From assembly GCF_004321985.1 (NCBI RefSeq), contig NZ_SCQN01000044.1:147620-211619 (forward strand): 64,000 bases of DNA. Reading direction: 5' to 3'. The notes beneath the pieces are model-generated. The model had not been told where the DNA came from and searched no databases. It was given only the letters and a program-made list of their open reading frames with translations. Of this stretch, positions 1-8,993 are shown one piece after another. Made by a program: the position numbers and the translations under genes. How positions within the stretch are numbered: the stretch's first letter is position 1; each line of letters opens with the position of its first letter. This DNA comes from Castellaniella sp. GTDB lineage: Bacteria; Pseudomonadota; Gammaproteobacteria; Burkholderiales; Burkholderiaceae_B.

Positions 1-545
1 CGCGCAGCGGTCTCTCCAATGTCGTGCCGGTCGTGATTTCCGAGCATCACGACCAGCGGGTGCACCGGCTGCGCGGCAAGGCGCACCGTGTGCTGGTCGA
101 TGCGCCCTGCAGCGGCCTGGGAACGCTGCGCCGCAACCCGGATCTGAAGTGGCGCCAGCACCCCGACGCCCTGACGCAGTTGTGTGCCGCGCAGGCCGCC
201 ATTTTGCGCGACGCTGCTGCCTGCGTGCGTCCGGGAGGGCGTCTGGTCTATGGAAGCTGCAGCATCCTGGCGGAGGAAAATGAGCGGCAGGTCGAGGCCT
301 TCCTGAGCGAGCACACGGAATTCGCCCTGCTGGAAGCCGGCCCGGTGTTGGCCGAGCGTGGCATCCCGCTATCGCTGGATGGGCCTTATCTGCGCTTGCG
401 CCCGGACGTGCACGGCACCGATGGTTTTTTCGGGGCGGTAATGCAGCGTGCGCTGGTCCGGCCGGCCGAACCAGGCCCGGTGGCTGATAGCGAAACCTCT
501 GGTGACGAACCCGCCGGATCCGATGATCCGGAGCCTCAGGATTAA
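1..545 (+). CDS. rsmB: 16S rRNA cytosine-967 C5-methyltransferase, C-terminal part
   Basis: The reading frame is already open at base 3, so the gene is cut by the window edge and only about 180 C-terminal residues are present. They carry the two cysteine motifs of the RsmB/NOP2 family: DAPCSGLGTLRRNPDLKW (motif IV) and YGSCSILAEENE (motif VI, with the catalytic cysteine). The family uses S-adenosylmethionine to methylate C967 of 16S rRNA. The last 30 residues are acidic and Pro/Glu-rich and lie outside the conserved domain. The next gene starts 88 bases downstream on the same strand. The sequence shows family membership clearly; the target C967 is inferred from family knowledge. Confidence 0.9.
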   Translation, partial: RSGLSNVVPVVISEHHDQRVHRLRGKAHRVLVDAPCSGLGTLRRNPDLKWRQHPDALTQLCAAQAAILRDAAACVRPGGRLVYGSCSILAEENERQVEAFLSEHTEFALLEAGPVLAERGIPLSLDGPYLRLRPDVHGTDGFFGAVMQRALVRPAEPGPVADSETSGDEPAGSDDPEPQD

Positions 546-633
546 CCCGCGCCGTTGCGGCAATTCCTGACGCGTGGCTGTCAGCTACGTTAAACTGAAA
601 GGTGCTTCTTCGAACTTTCTGGGCACTGACCGG

Positions 634-1845
634 ATGGCAATGAATACCTGGCTTTCGTTTCTTCAGGGCGGGGTGCTGCAACTGGGCCCCTGGGCGCTGG
701 TGGCGGTGACGTTGGTGCTTACGCACATCACGATCATCGCCGTCACGCTGTACCTCCACCGGTGCCAAGCGCACCGCGGGCTGGATCTGCATCCGGCGCT
801 GTCGCATTTTCTGCGCTTCTGGCTCTGGTTCACCACCGGGATGGTGACCAAGGAATGGGTAGCGATTCATCGCAAGCACCATGCCAAATGCGAGCGCGAA
901 GGCGACCCTCATTCGCCGGCAGTTTTCGGCCTGTCGCAGGTATTCTTTCGCGGTGCCGAGCTTTATCGTGACGAGGCAAAGAACCTGGAGACGCTGAAGC
1001 GCTACGGCCATGGCACGCCTGACGACTGGATCGAACGGCGGCTTTACTCCCGGCATAATCTGCTGGGCATCGTCATCATGCTGGTGATCGATCTGGTGCT
1101 TTTCGGAGTGGTGGGGCTCACCATCTGGGCCATCCAGATGGCCTGGATACCGTTCTGGGCGGCTGGCGTGGTCAATGGTCTGGGGCATGCCTGGGGCTAT
1201 CGCAATTTCGCCTGCCCCGATAACAGTACCAACGTAGTCCCCTGGGGGCTGGTGATCGGTGGCGAAGAGCTGCACAACAACCATCACGCCTACGGCAGCT
1301 CCGCCAAGTTCTCTTCCAAGTGGTACGAGATCGACCTGGGGTGGGCATACATCCGGATACTCCAGTTCCTGGGGCTGGTCAGCGTGCGCAAGGTCGCACC
1401 CCGCCTACGCCTGCAGAGCAATGGCTCACCCATTGAATCGTTGGGTCTGGATCAGCTTCAGGGCATCATTGCGCATCGCTACGAGGTTCTGGCACGGTAT
1501 TCGCGCATGGTGCGGGTGACCGTGACACACGAACTCCAATCCCTCAAGCTTCCCGGCGGTCAGGGCGATCGTGCGCTATTGCGCCGTTGCCGCAAGTGGC
1601 TCATGCGCGACGACGCCTTGCTGGCGCCAGTCGAGCGTGACCAGATGGCTCGTGCCTTGACGCTGGCGCCTGCACTGTCCACCCTGATTCAGATGCGCCA
1701 TGATCTGATGGCTCTGTGGGAATCTTCCAGCGCCAGTAGCGAGCAGTTGCTCGTTGATCTACGTGCCTGGTGCCAGAGGGCGCAGGCCAGCGGAATCGAC
1801 GGGCTGGAGCAATTCGCGTATCGGCTACGCCGCTACGCCCTATGA
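634..1845 (+). CDS. Membrane acyl-CoA/fatty-acid desaturase
   Basis: Encodes 403 residues from the ATG at 634; upstream in-frame starts would add an unconserved leader. The three histidine clusters of membrane di-iron desaturases are present: HRCQAH at 42-47, HRKHH at 79-83 and HNNHH at 214-218. Hydrophobic segments lie at about 20-45, 60-75 and 140-180. The order and spacing match delta-9 acyl-CoA/acyl-lipid desaturases, which use O2 and reduced ferredoxin or cytochrome to insert a cis double bond and so adjust membrane fluidity. The C-terminal 130 residues are soluble and charged. Its stop overlaps the start of uvrD (ATGA), so the two are probably cotranslated, although their functions are unrelated. 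Confidence 0.85.
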   Translation: MAMNTWLSFLQGGVLQLGPWALVAVTLVLTHITIIAVTLYLHRCQAHRGLDLHPALSHFLRFWLWFTTGMVTKEWVAIHRKHHAKCEREGDPHSPAVFGLSQVFFRGAELYRDEAKNLETLKRYGHGTPDDWIERRLYSRHNLLGIVIMLVIDLVLFGVVGLTIWAIQMAWIPFWAAGVVNGLGHAWGYRNFACPDNSTNVVPWGLVIGGEELHNNHHAYGSSAKFSSKWYEIDLGWAYIRILQFLGLVSVRKVAPRLRLQSNGSPIESLGLDQLQGIIAHRYEVLARYSRMVRVTVTHELQSLKLPGGQGDRALLRRCRKWLMRDDALLAPVERDQMARALTLAPALSTLIQMRHDLMALWESSSASSEQLLVDLRAWCQRAQASGIDGLEQFAYRLRRYAL

Positions 1846-4127
1846 TCGAAGGCCTGAACGAGCAACAGAAAGCCGCTGTCACGCTGCCGGCCGCGCATGC
1901 GCTCGTGCTGGCAGGCGCAGGTAGCGGCAAGACCCGGGTGCTGACGACCCGCATGGCTTGGCTGATCCAGACCGGCCAGGTGAGTCCATTCGGGCTGCTG
2001 GCGGTGACATTCACCAACAAGGCTGCTCGCGAGATGCTCACGCGCCTGTCGGCGCTGCTGCCGATCCAGACGCGCGGCATGTGGGTGGGAACTTTCCACG
2101 GCCTTTGCAACCGGTTGCTGCGAGCTCACTTCCGCGAGGCTGGGCTGCCACAGACCTTCCAGATTCTCGACGGCGCCGATCAGCTTTCCGCCATCAAACG
2201 GATGCTGAAGGCGGCTGGTGTGGACGACGAGCGTTTCGCGCCGCGTGATGTACAGCGAATGATCAACGGGGCCAAGGAAGATGGCCTGCGCCCCAAAGAC
2301 ATGGATGCGCGCGACGCGTACACACGGCGGTTGGCGGACCTGTATCAGCTTTACCAGGACCAATGCGAGCGCGAAGGGGTGGTGGACTTTGGCGAGCTGC
2401 TGCTGCGGGCCTACGAGTTGCTTACCCGCGAGTCGTCCATCCGCGAGCATTACCAGCGGCGGTTCCGTCACATCCTGGTCGATGAGTTTCAGGATACCAA
2501 CGTGCTGCAGTACCGGTGGCTGATGTTGCTCGCAGGGACCGATACGCCAGTCTTCGCGGTCGGTGATGACGATCAGTCCATCTATGCGTTTCGAGGCGCC
2601 AACGTGGGTAACATGGCCGACTTCGAGCGGCAGTACGCCCATGGTAACGTCATCCGTCTGGAGCAGAACTACCGGTCTTTCGGCCACATTCTGGATGCGG
2701 CGAACGCGCTGATTGCGCACAACGAGCATCGCCTGGGCAAGAATCTCTGGACCCAGGCTGGAGAAGGTGAGCTTCTACGAGTGGTGGAACAGCCCTCCGA
2801 TGCGCTCGAGGCGCAGTGGCTGGTGGATGAGGTCCGCGCACTGTTGCGTGAGGGCCGGGCGGCGCACCAGGTGGCCATCCTTTATCGCAGCAACGCGCAG
2901 TCCAGGCCCATCGAGCATGCGCTGTTCACCGCCGGGGTACCGTATCGAGTTTATGGTGGCCAGCGCTTCTTCGAGCGCCAGGAAATCAAGCATGTATTGG
3001 CATACCTGCGGTTGATCGACAATCCGCACGATGACACCTCATGGATGCGGGTGGTGAATTTCCCCACGCGCGGCATCGGCGCGCGCACGCTGGAGCAGCA
3101 GGCAGACGCAGCTGCCCAGTATGGCGTGAGCCTGGTGCAGGCGGTCCCTTATGTGGCGGGCAAGGGTGGCAGCAGCCTGGTCCGTTTCGCTCAGCTGATT
3201 CAGGGACTGGCCCACGATGCACAGAGCCTGGACCTGCCGGAACTCATCGGTCAGGTCGCGCACGTCAGCGGGCTGGAGGCTCACTACCGTGCGGATCGCG
3301 AGGGCCAGGAGCGGCTGGAAAATCTCCAGGAACTGGTCAACGCGGCCGCTGCGTTCGTGGCCGAGGAAGGCTATGCCGGGCTGGTGGCTGGGCGCATTCC
3401 CGAGGGTCTGGCGGCGGCAGCCACCCAGGCTGCGGCGGACGACCCGGAATCGGAGCCGCTTCAGGTCATGTCGCCACTGGGTGCTTTCCTGAGTCATGCC
3501 TCCTTTGAAGCAGGCGACAATCAAGCACAGGCGGGCGAAGACGCCGTGCAGCTCATGACTGTGCATGCCGCGAAGGGCCTCGAGTTCGATGCGGTCTTTA
3601 TCACAGGTCTGGAAGAAGGTCTCTTTCCGCACGAGAACAGCCTGCTGGATCCGGGGGGGCTCGAGGAAGAGCGCCGCCTCATGTACGTGGCCATGACACG
3701 GGCGCGGGAGCGGTTGACGCTCACGCTGGCGCAAAGCCGGTTGCTTCATGGTCAGACGCGGTATCCGATGCGCTCGCGCTTTCTGGACGAGATTCCCGAT
3801 GAGCATCTGAAATGGGTGACGCCGCGCCAGCGCGCCGATCGTGAGCAGTCTGCCTGGGCAGGGGCCTTCCGGCGCGGAGGGGGTGGTTGGCAGGGTGAGC
3901 GCACGAGTACTTTTGCGCCGCGGGTTGCGCACACCCAGACTGCCGGGATCACAGTGGATGGACAGTGTTTCCGCATTGGCGGCAGCGTGCGCCACGGCCG
4001 TTTTGGCGAGGGAACCGTGGTGGCGTTGAGTGGTAGCGGGGCCGAGGCCCAGGCACGCATCGAGTTTCGCGAGACGGGCGTCAAGACGCTGGCCCTGGGG
4101 GTGGCAAAACTGGAAGTTCTGGACTGA
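1842..4127 (+). CDS. uvrD: ATP-dependent DNA helicase II (UvrD/PcrA type)
   Basis: Encodes 761 residues from the ATG at 1842, which overlaps the preceding stop by four bases. It is a superfamily 1A helicase: Q-motif LNEQQKAAV near the N-terminus, Walker A GAGSGKT with K30, motif Ia TFTNKAA, motif II LVDEFQDTN, motif III DDDQSIYAFRGA, motif IV LEQNYRS, motif V TVHAAKGLEFDAVF and motif VI YVAMTRARERL. The last 60 residues look like the Tudor-like tail of UvrD/PcrA. It unwinds DNA 3' to 5' and acts in nucleotide-excision repair (with UvrABC) and mismatch repair. I see no SOS box ahead of it because it lies inside a coupled pair. Rep is the main alternative; the C-terminal tail favours UvrD. Confidence 0.92.
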   Translation: MIEGLNEQQKAAVTLPAAHALVLAGAGSGKTRVLTTRMAWLIQTGQVSPFGLLAVTFTNKAAREMLTRLSALLPIQTRGMWVGTFHGLCNRLLRAHFREAGLPQTFQILDGADQLSAIKRMLKAAGVDDERFAPRDVQRMINGAKEDGLRPKDMDARDAYTRRLADLYQLYQDQCEREGVVDFGELLLRAYELLTRESSIREHYQRRFRHILVDEFQDTNVLQYRWLMLLAGTDTPVFAVGDDDQSIYAFRGANVGNMADFERQYAHGNVIRLEQNYRSFGHILDAANALIAHNEHRLGKNLWTQAGEGELLRVVEQPSDALEAQWLVDEVRALLREGRAAHQVAILYRSNAQSRPIEHALFTAGVPYRVYGGQRFFERQEIKHVLAYLRLIDNPHDDTSWMRVVNFPTRGIGARTLEQQADAAAQYGVSLVQAVPYVAGKGGSSLVRFAQLIQGLAHDAQSLDLPELIGQVAHVSGLEAHYRADREGQERLENLQELVNAAAAFVAEEGYAGLVAGRIPEGLAAAATQAAADDPESEPLQVMSPLGAFLSHASFEAGDNQAQAGEDAVQLMTVHAAKGLEFDAVFITGLEEGLFPHENSLLDPGGLEEERRLMYVAMTRARERLTLTLAQSRLLHGQTRYPMRSRFLDEIPDEHLKWVTPRQRADREQSAWAGAFRRGGGGWQGERTSTFAPRVAHTQTAGITVDGQCFRIGGSVRHGRFGEGTVVALSGSGAEAQARIEFRETGVKTLALGVAKLEVLD

Positions 4128-4145
4128 CCGATCGTCCGTGGACCG

Positions 4146-5009
4146 TCAGGCCCGCCCGCGTGCCCAGCGCCGGTGCAGCCGTTGTGCGGTGGCGTCCAGC
4201 AGAAAACCCAGCACGCCGATCAGAACGATGACAGCCATGAGTTCGGAGTAGGCCAGCCGGTCTCGCGTGTCCAGGATGAAATAGCCGAGGCCGGAACTGA
4301 CCCCCAGCATTTCACAGGGTACCAGGATGATCCAGACGATTCCGATGGCCAGCCTCAGCCCCGTCAGGATATGGCCCAGCGACCCGGGGATGACGATCCT
4401 CCAGAGGATTTCGCGGCGCGTGGCGCTCAGGCTGCGTGCCAGCATGAGCCAGCGTGGGTCTAGCGTGCGAACGCCTGCGCTGGTGTTCAGGATGATGGGC
4501 CACACGGCTGCGAAGCTGAGCAGGAAGTAAATGGGTGCGTCTCCGATGCCGAACAGCATGACGGCGATCGGCATCCACGAAAGCGGCGAGATCATCCTCA
4601 GGAACTGGAAGGCGCCGCTGGTGGCGGATTCCAGCCGTCTGGATGCGCCTACTGCCAGGCCGATCGGAACGCCGAAGATCAACGCCCAGAACAGGCCGAC
4701 AGCCACCCGGCGCAGGCTGACCAGGGTGTGCAGCGTCAACTGGTTCTCTGCCAACAAGTGGATCAGCGAGGGTAGCGCCTGGAACGGCGAAAACATGCGG
4801 GCCATGGGAACGTTGTCGCCCAGCAATGCAATGCCGGCCCCCCAGAGCACCAGCAATACCAGCAGGCCGCTCAGGCTCAATGCCAAGCGTCCTGTTGCGA
4901 GCCGCAGCGTGAAGCCGCTGAGTTTCGTGTGCCCGGACGCTGACCGTGAGTGCCGAGTGGACTCGGATCGTGCATCTCCGACGGTCAACGTGGATAAAGG
5001 GGCGTCCAT
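4146..5009 (-). CDS. ABC transporter permease, SsuC/TauC/NrtB type
   Basis: Encodes a 287-residue binding-protein-dependent permease with about six membrane segments after a 40-residue polar N-terminus. The EAA-like cytoplasmic loop that contacts the ATPase is visible around ARSLSATRREILWRIVIPGS. Its start codon overlaps the stop of the binding-protein gene (ATGA at 5006-5009). It is the last gene of a minus-strand operon: AhpD-like, flavoprotein, ATPase, binding protein, permease. Substrates of this family are sulfonates, taurine, nitrate, bicarbonate or pyrimidine precursors. The neighbouring oxidoreductase suggests an organosulfur compound, but that is inference. Confidence 0.85.
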   Translation of the reverse strand: MDAPLSTLTVGDARSESTRHSRSASGHTKLSGFTLRLATGRLALSLSGLLVLLVLWGAGIALLGDNVPMARMFSPFQALPSLIHLLAENQLTLHTLVSLRRVAVGLFWALIFGVPIGLAVGASRRLESATSGAFQFLRMISPLSWMPIAVMLFGIGDAPIYFLLSFAAVWPIILNTSAGVRTLDPRWLMLARSLSATRREILWRIVIPGSLGHILTGLRLAIGIVWIILVPCEMLGVSSGLGYFILDTRDRLAYSELMAVIVLIGVLGFLLDATAQRLHRRWARGRA

Positions 5010-6232
5010 CAGGTCACCTCAAAGGTCTCGGTGCGGGCATAGCCGTCGGGTGCACCAAACGCTTTCATGCCGCCCTGAGCCTCGATGGCCTTGCGCACAT
5101 AGCGTTCGTCCACCAGTTCGCGTGCGGCCCTTGCTGGGTCCAAGGTTTTCAGGAAGTCGTTCTGACCCAGCACATAGGTTGTCTTGAGGAGATCCACCAG
5201 CTTCTCCGTGTAGCTCGGATAGGGGTAGGGCTGGAAGTCGATGCGTTTCTCGTGCCATGCCGGGTGGCGAATGGCGCCCGTCCGTGCGTATTCCGCATCG
5301 CGTTCAGGTGATGGGACGAGCACGCGCGCCAGGGTGGAACGGTTGTGCGGCGTATAGGCTGCAGGATTGTCGCGGGCCAGGATGTTGACCGTTTCCTCGC
5401 GGTGACCACGCACCCAGGACTGGGCCTGGACGATGGCGTTGACGACCTTCTGTGTCCATTCGGGGCGCTTCTGCAAATCGCTTTCGTGCATGGTGACCAC
5501 GCAGCAGGCATGGTTGCGCCAGACGTCTCCCGTGAAACGCCAGACCTTGCCGACGCCCAGTTCTTCGGCCTTGGCGTTGAAGGGCTCAGCAACGATATAG
5601 CCCGAAATCTGTTTGGTGCCGAGTGCGGGGAGCATGTCGCCCGGGGACATCACGACCAGTCTCACCTGCTTCTTGGTCGGTACACCCTCGCTGATGAACT
5701 CCAGGCCAGATTCCCGCAGCAGCGCTTGCAAGACGATGTTGTGGACTGAATACCAGAACGGAATGGCGACCGTGGTCCCACCCAGATCCGCGACATTCTT
5801 CAGATCCGGGAGAACGGTCAGGCAGGATCCTTCCGTATGATTCCAGGCCACGACTTTCGCGGGCGAATGACTGCCGAATCGCGACCAGATCGTCATGGGC
5901 ATAAGCAGGTGCACCACGTTCACCTGTCCGGCCAGGAAGGCTTCCACGATCTGCGACCAGCTACGGAACCGGCGCGGTTTCTCGACCTGCAGCCCTTGTT
6001 GCGTGAACAAGCCGTTGTGGTGGGCGACGAGCAGAGGCGTTGCGTCCGTGATGGGCAGGTAGCCGATCCGCACGGGTGCGTCGGGCTCCGCCGCCCGCGC
6101 CACCCGCCCCATTTGCAGGAACGGCAGTGCGCCGGTTGCCGTGAACAGTGCGGACAGTTTGAGGAATTCACGGCGACGGGCGAGCGTGCTGTCGTCGGTG
6201 GAGCAGCAGGAATCCAGAAGTTTGAGTGTCAT
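5009..6232 (-). CDS. ABC transporter substrate-binding protein, NrtA/SsuA type, Tat-exported
   Basis: Encodes 407 residues from the ATG at 6232, which overlaps the stop of the ATPase gene. The N-terminus carries a twin-arginine signal (RRREFLKLSA, then a hydrophobic stretch and an ARAAEP cleavage region), so it is probably exported folded. The mature part begins VRIGYLPITDATPLLVAHH, typical of the nitrate/sulfonate/bicarbonate binding family (NMT1-like, CmpA/NrtA group), with the usual motif IVEAFLAGQVNVVHLL. A cysteine pair lies before the signal (DSCCSTDD). Genes on both sides are translationally coupled. The ligand cannot be read from the sequence. Confidence 0.83.
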   Translation of the reverse strand: MTLKLLDSCCSTDDSTLARRREFLKLSALFTATGALPFLQMGRVARAAEPDAPVRIGYLPITDATPLLVAHHNGLFTQQGLQVEKPRRFRSWSQIVEAFLAGQVNVVHLLMPMTIWSRFGSHSPAKVVAWNHTEGSCLTVLPDLKNVADLGGTTVAIPFWYSVHNIVLQALLRESGLEFISEGVPTKKQVRLVVMSPGDMLPALGTKQISGYIVAEPFNAKAEELGVGKVWRFTGDVWRNHACCVVTMHESDLQKRPEWTQKVVNAIVQAQSWVRGHREETVNILARDNPAAYTPHNRSTLARVLVPSPERDAEYARTGAIRHPAWHEKRIDFQPYPYPSYTEKLVDLLKTTYVLGQNDFLKTLDPARAARELVDERYVRKAIEAQGGMKAFGAPDGYARTETFEVT

Positions 6233-7059
6233 GATACGAGTCTGGGAGTGCGTGCGGCCCGGAGGGCCTGGAGAATGTCGACGCGCAGCGTGGTCAGGTG
6301 AGGATCGGTTTCGTCGCGAGGGTGGGGGCAGTCCGGCCGCCATTGGCCAATCAGGTGTCCTGGCTGGCCGCCGATCAACAGAATGCGATCGGCGAGAATG
6401 AGTGCCTCGTCGATGTCGTGGGTCACCAGGATGGCCGACGTATGGTGGCGCATGGTGATCTGCAGGAGCAGCGTCTGCATTTCCCCGCGTGTGATTTCAT
6501 CCAGAGCGCTGAACGGCTCGTCCAACAGCAGGATTTCGGGCGCGCGGGCCAAGCTGCGGGCCAGTGACGTGCGTTGTGCCATTCCGCCCGACAGTTCATC
6601 GGGGTAGCGGGTGCGTGCCGCGAGCAGCCCGACCTCGGCGATGGCGCGCTGGATTCTCTCGCCCCGCTGCGTCTGGTCCAAGTGTGGCTGATGGCGAAAG
6701 TCCAGCCCGAAACCCACGTTTTCCTCGAGTGTGAGCCATGGAAGCAGGCAGGGGTCCTGGAACACGAATCCCAGCTTGGGGTCAGGCCCGGTCAGCCGCT
6801 CTCCCCGGATGCGGACTTCGCCGGCTTGCACGGGCTGCAGTCCTGCAAGAGTGCGCAGCAGCGATGATTTGCCGGCCCCGCTGGGCCCCAGGACCGCCAC
6901 GATCTCTCCCGCTTGCAGTTCGAATGAGAAGTCCCGCAGGACGCAGGTGGCCTGAGATTGCCCGGCCCGCGCATAGCCCAGTGCCAGGCCCTGCGCACTG
7001 AGGACGCCGGGTGTGGGGCTACTGTCCGTGTGGGCGAGCGTCGAAGGGAGCGCCGCCAT
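6229..7059 (-). CDS. ABC transporter ATP-binding protein, SsuB/TauB/NrtD type
   Basis: Encodes 276 residues. Motifs: Walker A GPSGAGKSS, Q-loop FVFQDPCLLPWLT, signature LSGGMAQRTSLARSLA, Walker B ILLLDEPFSALD, switch histidine in LVTHDIDEA. The FQD-x-x-LLPWLT variant is typical of the nitrate/sulfonate/taurine importers. It powers the adjacent permease. It starts 3 bases after the stop of the flavoprotein gene and its own stop overlaps the binding-protein start, so it is tightly coupled in the operon. Confidence 0.9.
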   Translation of the reverse strand: MAALPSTLAHTDSSPTPGVLSAQGLALGYARAGQSQATCVLRDFSFELQAGEIVAVLGPSGAGKSSLLRTLAGLQPVQAGEVRIRGERLTGPDPKLGFVFQDPCLLPWLTLEENVGFGLDFRHQPHLDQTQRGERIQRAIAEVGLLAARTRYPDELSGGMAQRTSLARSLARAPEILLLDEPFSALDEITRGEMQTLLLQITMRHHTSAILVTHDIDEALILADRILLIGGQPGHLIGQWRPDCPHPRDETDPHLTTLRVDILQALRAARTPRLVS

Positions 7060-7062
7060 GGC

Positions 7063-8175
7063 TCAAGCTGCCTCTCGGGCGTGTTCCAGCCCGTCGATTT
7101 CTTTGCGCAGGTGCTTCAGAGCTGGCGTCACAATGGCGACGAACAGGGCCTCGCGCAGGCGGCGCTGCGACGGATTGCTCAGCAGGTAGCCAGCTGCGCC
7201 CGTGTGCAGCGCTGCTGATTGAGTGGCGCGCAAGGCGAGTTCCGACGAACGGGCACGAACGCGCAGCACATCCAGCGGTAGGGCGGACTGCCCCTGGTTC
7301 GCCAGACGGGTGGTCTCTGCATGCAGGGCATCCAGGTCCCGTGCCAGGGTGTCGGACTGATCGTCCAGATAGCAGTTGACGTGCGCGAGGCGTACATTGC
7401 TGGCCGTGATGGCGTCCACGCTGGCCTGAATCAGGCCCAGGCCCATGCCGGCCTGGGTCAGCAGGAAACCGCTCTTGATCCGCTTCATGTAGGCATCGAA
7501 TTCGTCTGCGTCGGCCAGGACGTCATCGGCAGGGATGCGAGCGTTCTTCAGGCGGACATTCAGCGTGCCCGTGCCTTCCATCCCCGAGAAGGCGGGGCAG
7601 GCGCGCAGCGTCAGTGCGGGCGCGTGTGGCGGTACGACGAACATGACGTAGCCGCCTTCGTCCAGTTCGGCAGCCGCGATGAGCAGATGATCTTCGCCCA
7701 GATTGGAAACCCAGGGCAGGGCCCCGTTGACCACGAAGTCGGTGCCATCGCGGTGCCCGCGCAAATTGATGCGCTCGATTCCCGCCAGATGCTTCACCGC
7801 ATTCGACATGCCTGTGCCGGCAAGCAGGGTGCCTGCCGCGAGTGGTTTCAAGTAGCGTTCGCGAGCTGCAGGGTTGTGCGTCTGGTGCAGATACCAGGTG
7901 CAGATGGCCTGGCACCAGACCAGAAAGGCTGTGGATCCGCAGGTACGGGCCACCTGCGCCACGAGATCGACCTGGGCAGCCAGGTTCAGGTTCAGTCCGC
8001 CTTCAGCCGATGGCAGTGCAGCGGCAAACCCGCCCAGTTGGCCTAGGGTACGCAGGAAATCTGCGGGATAGAGGCCGTGGTCGATGGCCTGCGTCTGGGG
8101 AGCGAGGCGTGTCTGGATCAGCTCGTCCACCGTTTGCAGCAGGCCATGGGGCAACGCAGAGCGCGTCATGATCAT
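7063..8175 (-). CDS. Acyl-CoA-dehydrogenase-fold flavoprotein lacking the catalytic Glu; possible flavin monooxygenase
   Basis: Encodes 370 residues from the ATG at 8175, with AGGA four bases upstream; the ATG at 8169 is the alternative. N-terminal helical, middle beta and C-terminal helical domains follow the acyl-CoA dehydrogenase pattern. In the C-terminal motif the usual PxxRxxRDAxxxxIxEGT reads PSQRRLREALFVAIVTP, so the catalytic Glu is Thr. The alternative Glu position on helix G also appears not to be Glu. This resembles the SfnB/DszC-like branch, which uses reduced flavin to oxygenate sulfur compounds, rather than true dehydrogenases. It lies between an AhpD-like gene and a sulfonate-type importer, which fits scavenging of an organosulfur compound. 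The function is inference. Confidence 0.7.
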   Translation of the reverse strand: MIMTRSALPHGLLQTVDELIQTRLAPQTQAIDHGLYPADFLRTLGQLGGFAAALPSAEGGLNLNLAAQVDLVAQVARTCGSTAFLVWCQAICTWYLHQTHNPAARERYLKPLAAGTLLAGTGMSNAVKHLAGIERINLRGHRDGTDFVVNGALPWVSNLGEDHLLIAAAELDEGGYVMFVVPPHAPALTLRACPAFSGMEGTGTLNVRLKNARIPADDVLADADEFDAYMKRIKSGFLLTQAGMGLGLIQASVDAITASNVRLAHVNCYLDDQSDTLARDLDALHAETTRLANQGQSALPLDVLRVRARSSELALRATQSAALHTGAAGYLLSNPSQRRLREALFVAIVTPALKHLRKEIDGLEHAREAA

Positions 8176-8183
8176 GCGTCCTG

Positions 8184-8753
8184 TCAGGCCGCGTAGGCGG
8201 CCAATTGCTGGTTGGCGTAAGGCTGCAGTTCTGCGTTGATCGGGGTGTGCGCCAGATTGTTGGAGTAGTTGCACAGGGATGCCAGGCTCACGCCCAGCAC
8301 GACTTCCAGTACTTGCCCGTCGGTATAGCCAGCAGCCCGGAAGGCCTGGAGTGCCAAGTCGGAAACTTGGCCCTTGTGCTCAAGAACTTGCAAGGTGAAC
8401 TGGGCCAATGCATTGAGCTTGGGGTCAGACAGGGCGTGTGTGCCGCGCAGCGCATCCACCAGCTCCTGGGGAAGCTGAAGCTTCTTGGTAGCGAGCTTGG
8501 TGTGGCCGGCGACGCAGAAGCCGCAGCCGTTGTAGGTTGCCGCCGTGATCTGGATCACCTCGCGCTCGGTCGCCGTCAGGCTGTTGCGGGCGTTGATCGC
8601 GCTGACAGTCTGGTAGGTTTCCAGGGCAGTCGGCGCGTTGGCCAGGACACCCAGCAGGTTGGGCAGAAAGCCATTGGCCTGGGCGGCAGTACGCAGGCGG
8701 TCCTGGGCGGCGGCGGGGGCGGAATCAATCGTTTGGATGGGAAGGCGGCTCAT
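8184..8753 (-). CDS. AhpD-like carboxymuconolactone decarboxylase family peroxidase
   Basis: Encodes 189 residues and is first gene of the operon. The AhpD core is visible: TEREVIQITAATYNGCGFCV with a CxxC pair (CGFC) followed by AGH, i.e. the E...CxxCxxxH pattern used for thiol-based peroxide reduction. Such genes often accompany flavin-dependent oxygenases and may remove peroxide or act on a product. It ends 8 bases before the flavoprotein gene. Carboxymuconolactone decarboxylase itself is unlikely because that branch lacks the CxxC. Confidence 0.8.
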   Translation of the reverse strand: MSRLPIQTIDSAPAAAQDRLRTAAQANGFLPNLLGVLANAPTALETYQTVSAINARNSLTATEREVIQITAATYNGCGFCVAGHTKLATKKLQLPQELVDALRGTHALSDPKLNALAQFTLQVLEHKGQVSDLALQAFRAAGYTDGQVLEVVLGVSLASLCNYSNNLAHTPINAELQPYANQQLAAYAA

Positions 8754-8791
8754 GGTGTTCAGATCTTCTGTGAAATAGCTAAGACCTGATC

Positions 8792-8819
8792 ATTCTAAGG
8801 AGCCATTCATGTGACCCAA
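8792..8819 (-). promoter_or_regulatory. Predicted promoter of the ahpD-like/ABC operon
   Basis: On the minus strand, TTGGGT (8819-8814) and TAGAAT (8797-8792) are 16 bases apart and would start transcription about 30 bases ahead of the first gene. The surrounding 240-base gap to yheS is unusually AT-rich around 8820-8850, which suits a regulated promoter. I see no convincing CysB or other operator. Confidence 0.45.
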
Positions 8820-8993
8820 ACGAATATAAGCTCATTAAATTATTCGGAGCAGTCCTAATGACTCGCGTTCATCAGTCCATGCCGGATTCTCTTAATGACC
8901 GCTGCGTATGAACATATTCCGTCGATGCTCCGAACCGGCTCCAATGCGGTCCTGATGGTGGGCGACGGTGCGCGGCCCGTGCGGCCCGTCCGG

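Noticed and set aside
4146-8753. True nitrate importer operon
   Set aside because: There is no nitrate or nitrite reductase gene nearby, and the AhpD-like and flavoprotein genes fit organosulfur use better; the substrate remains open.
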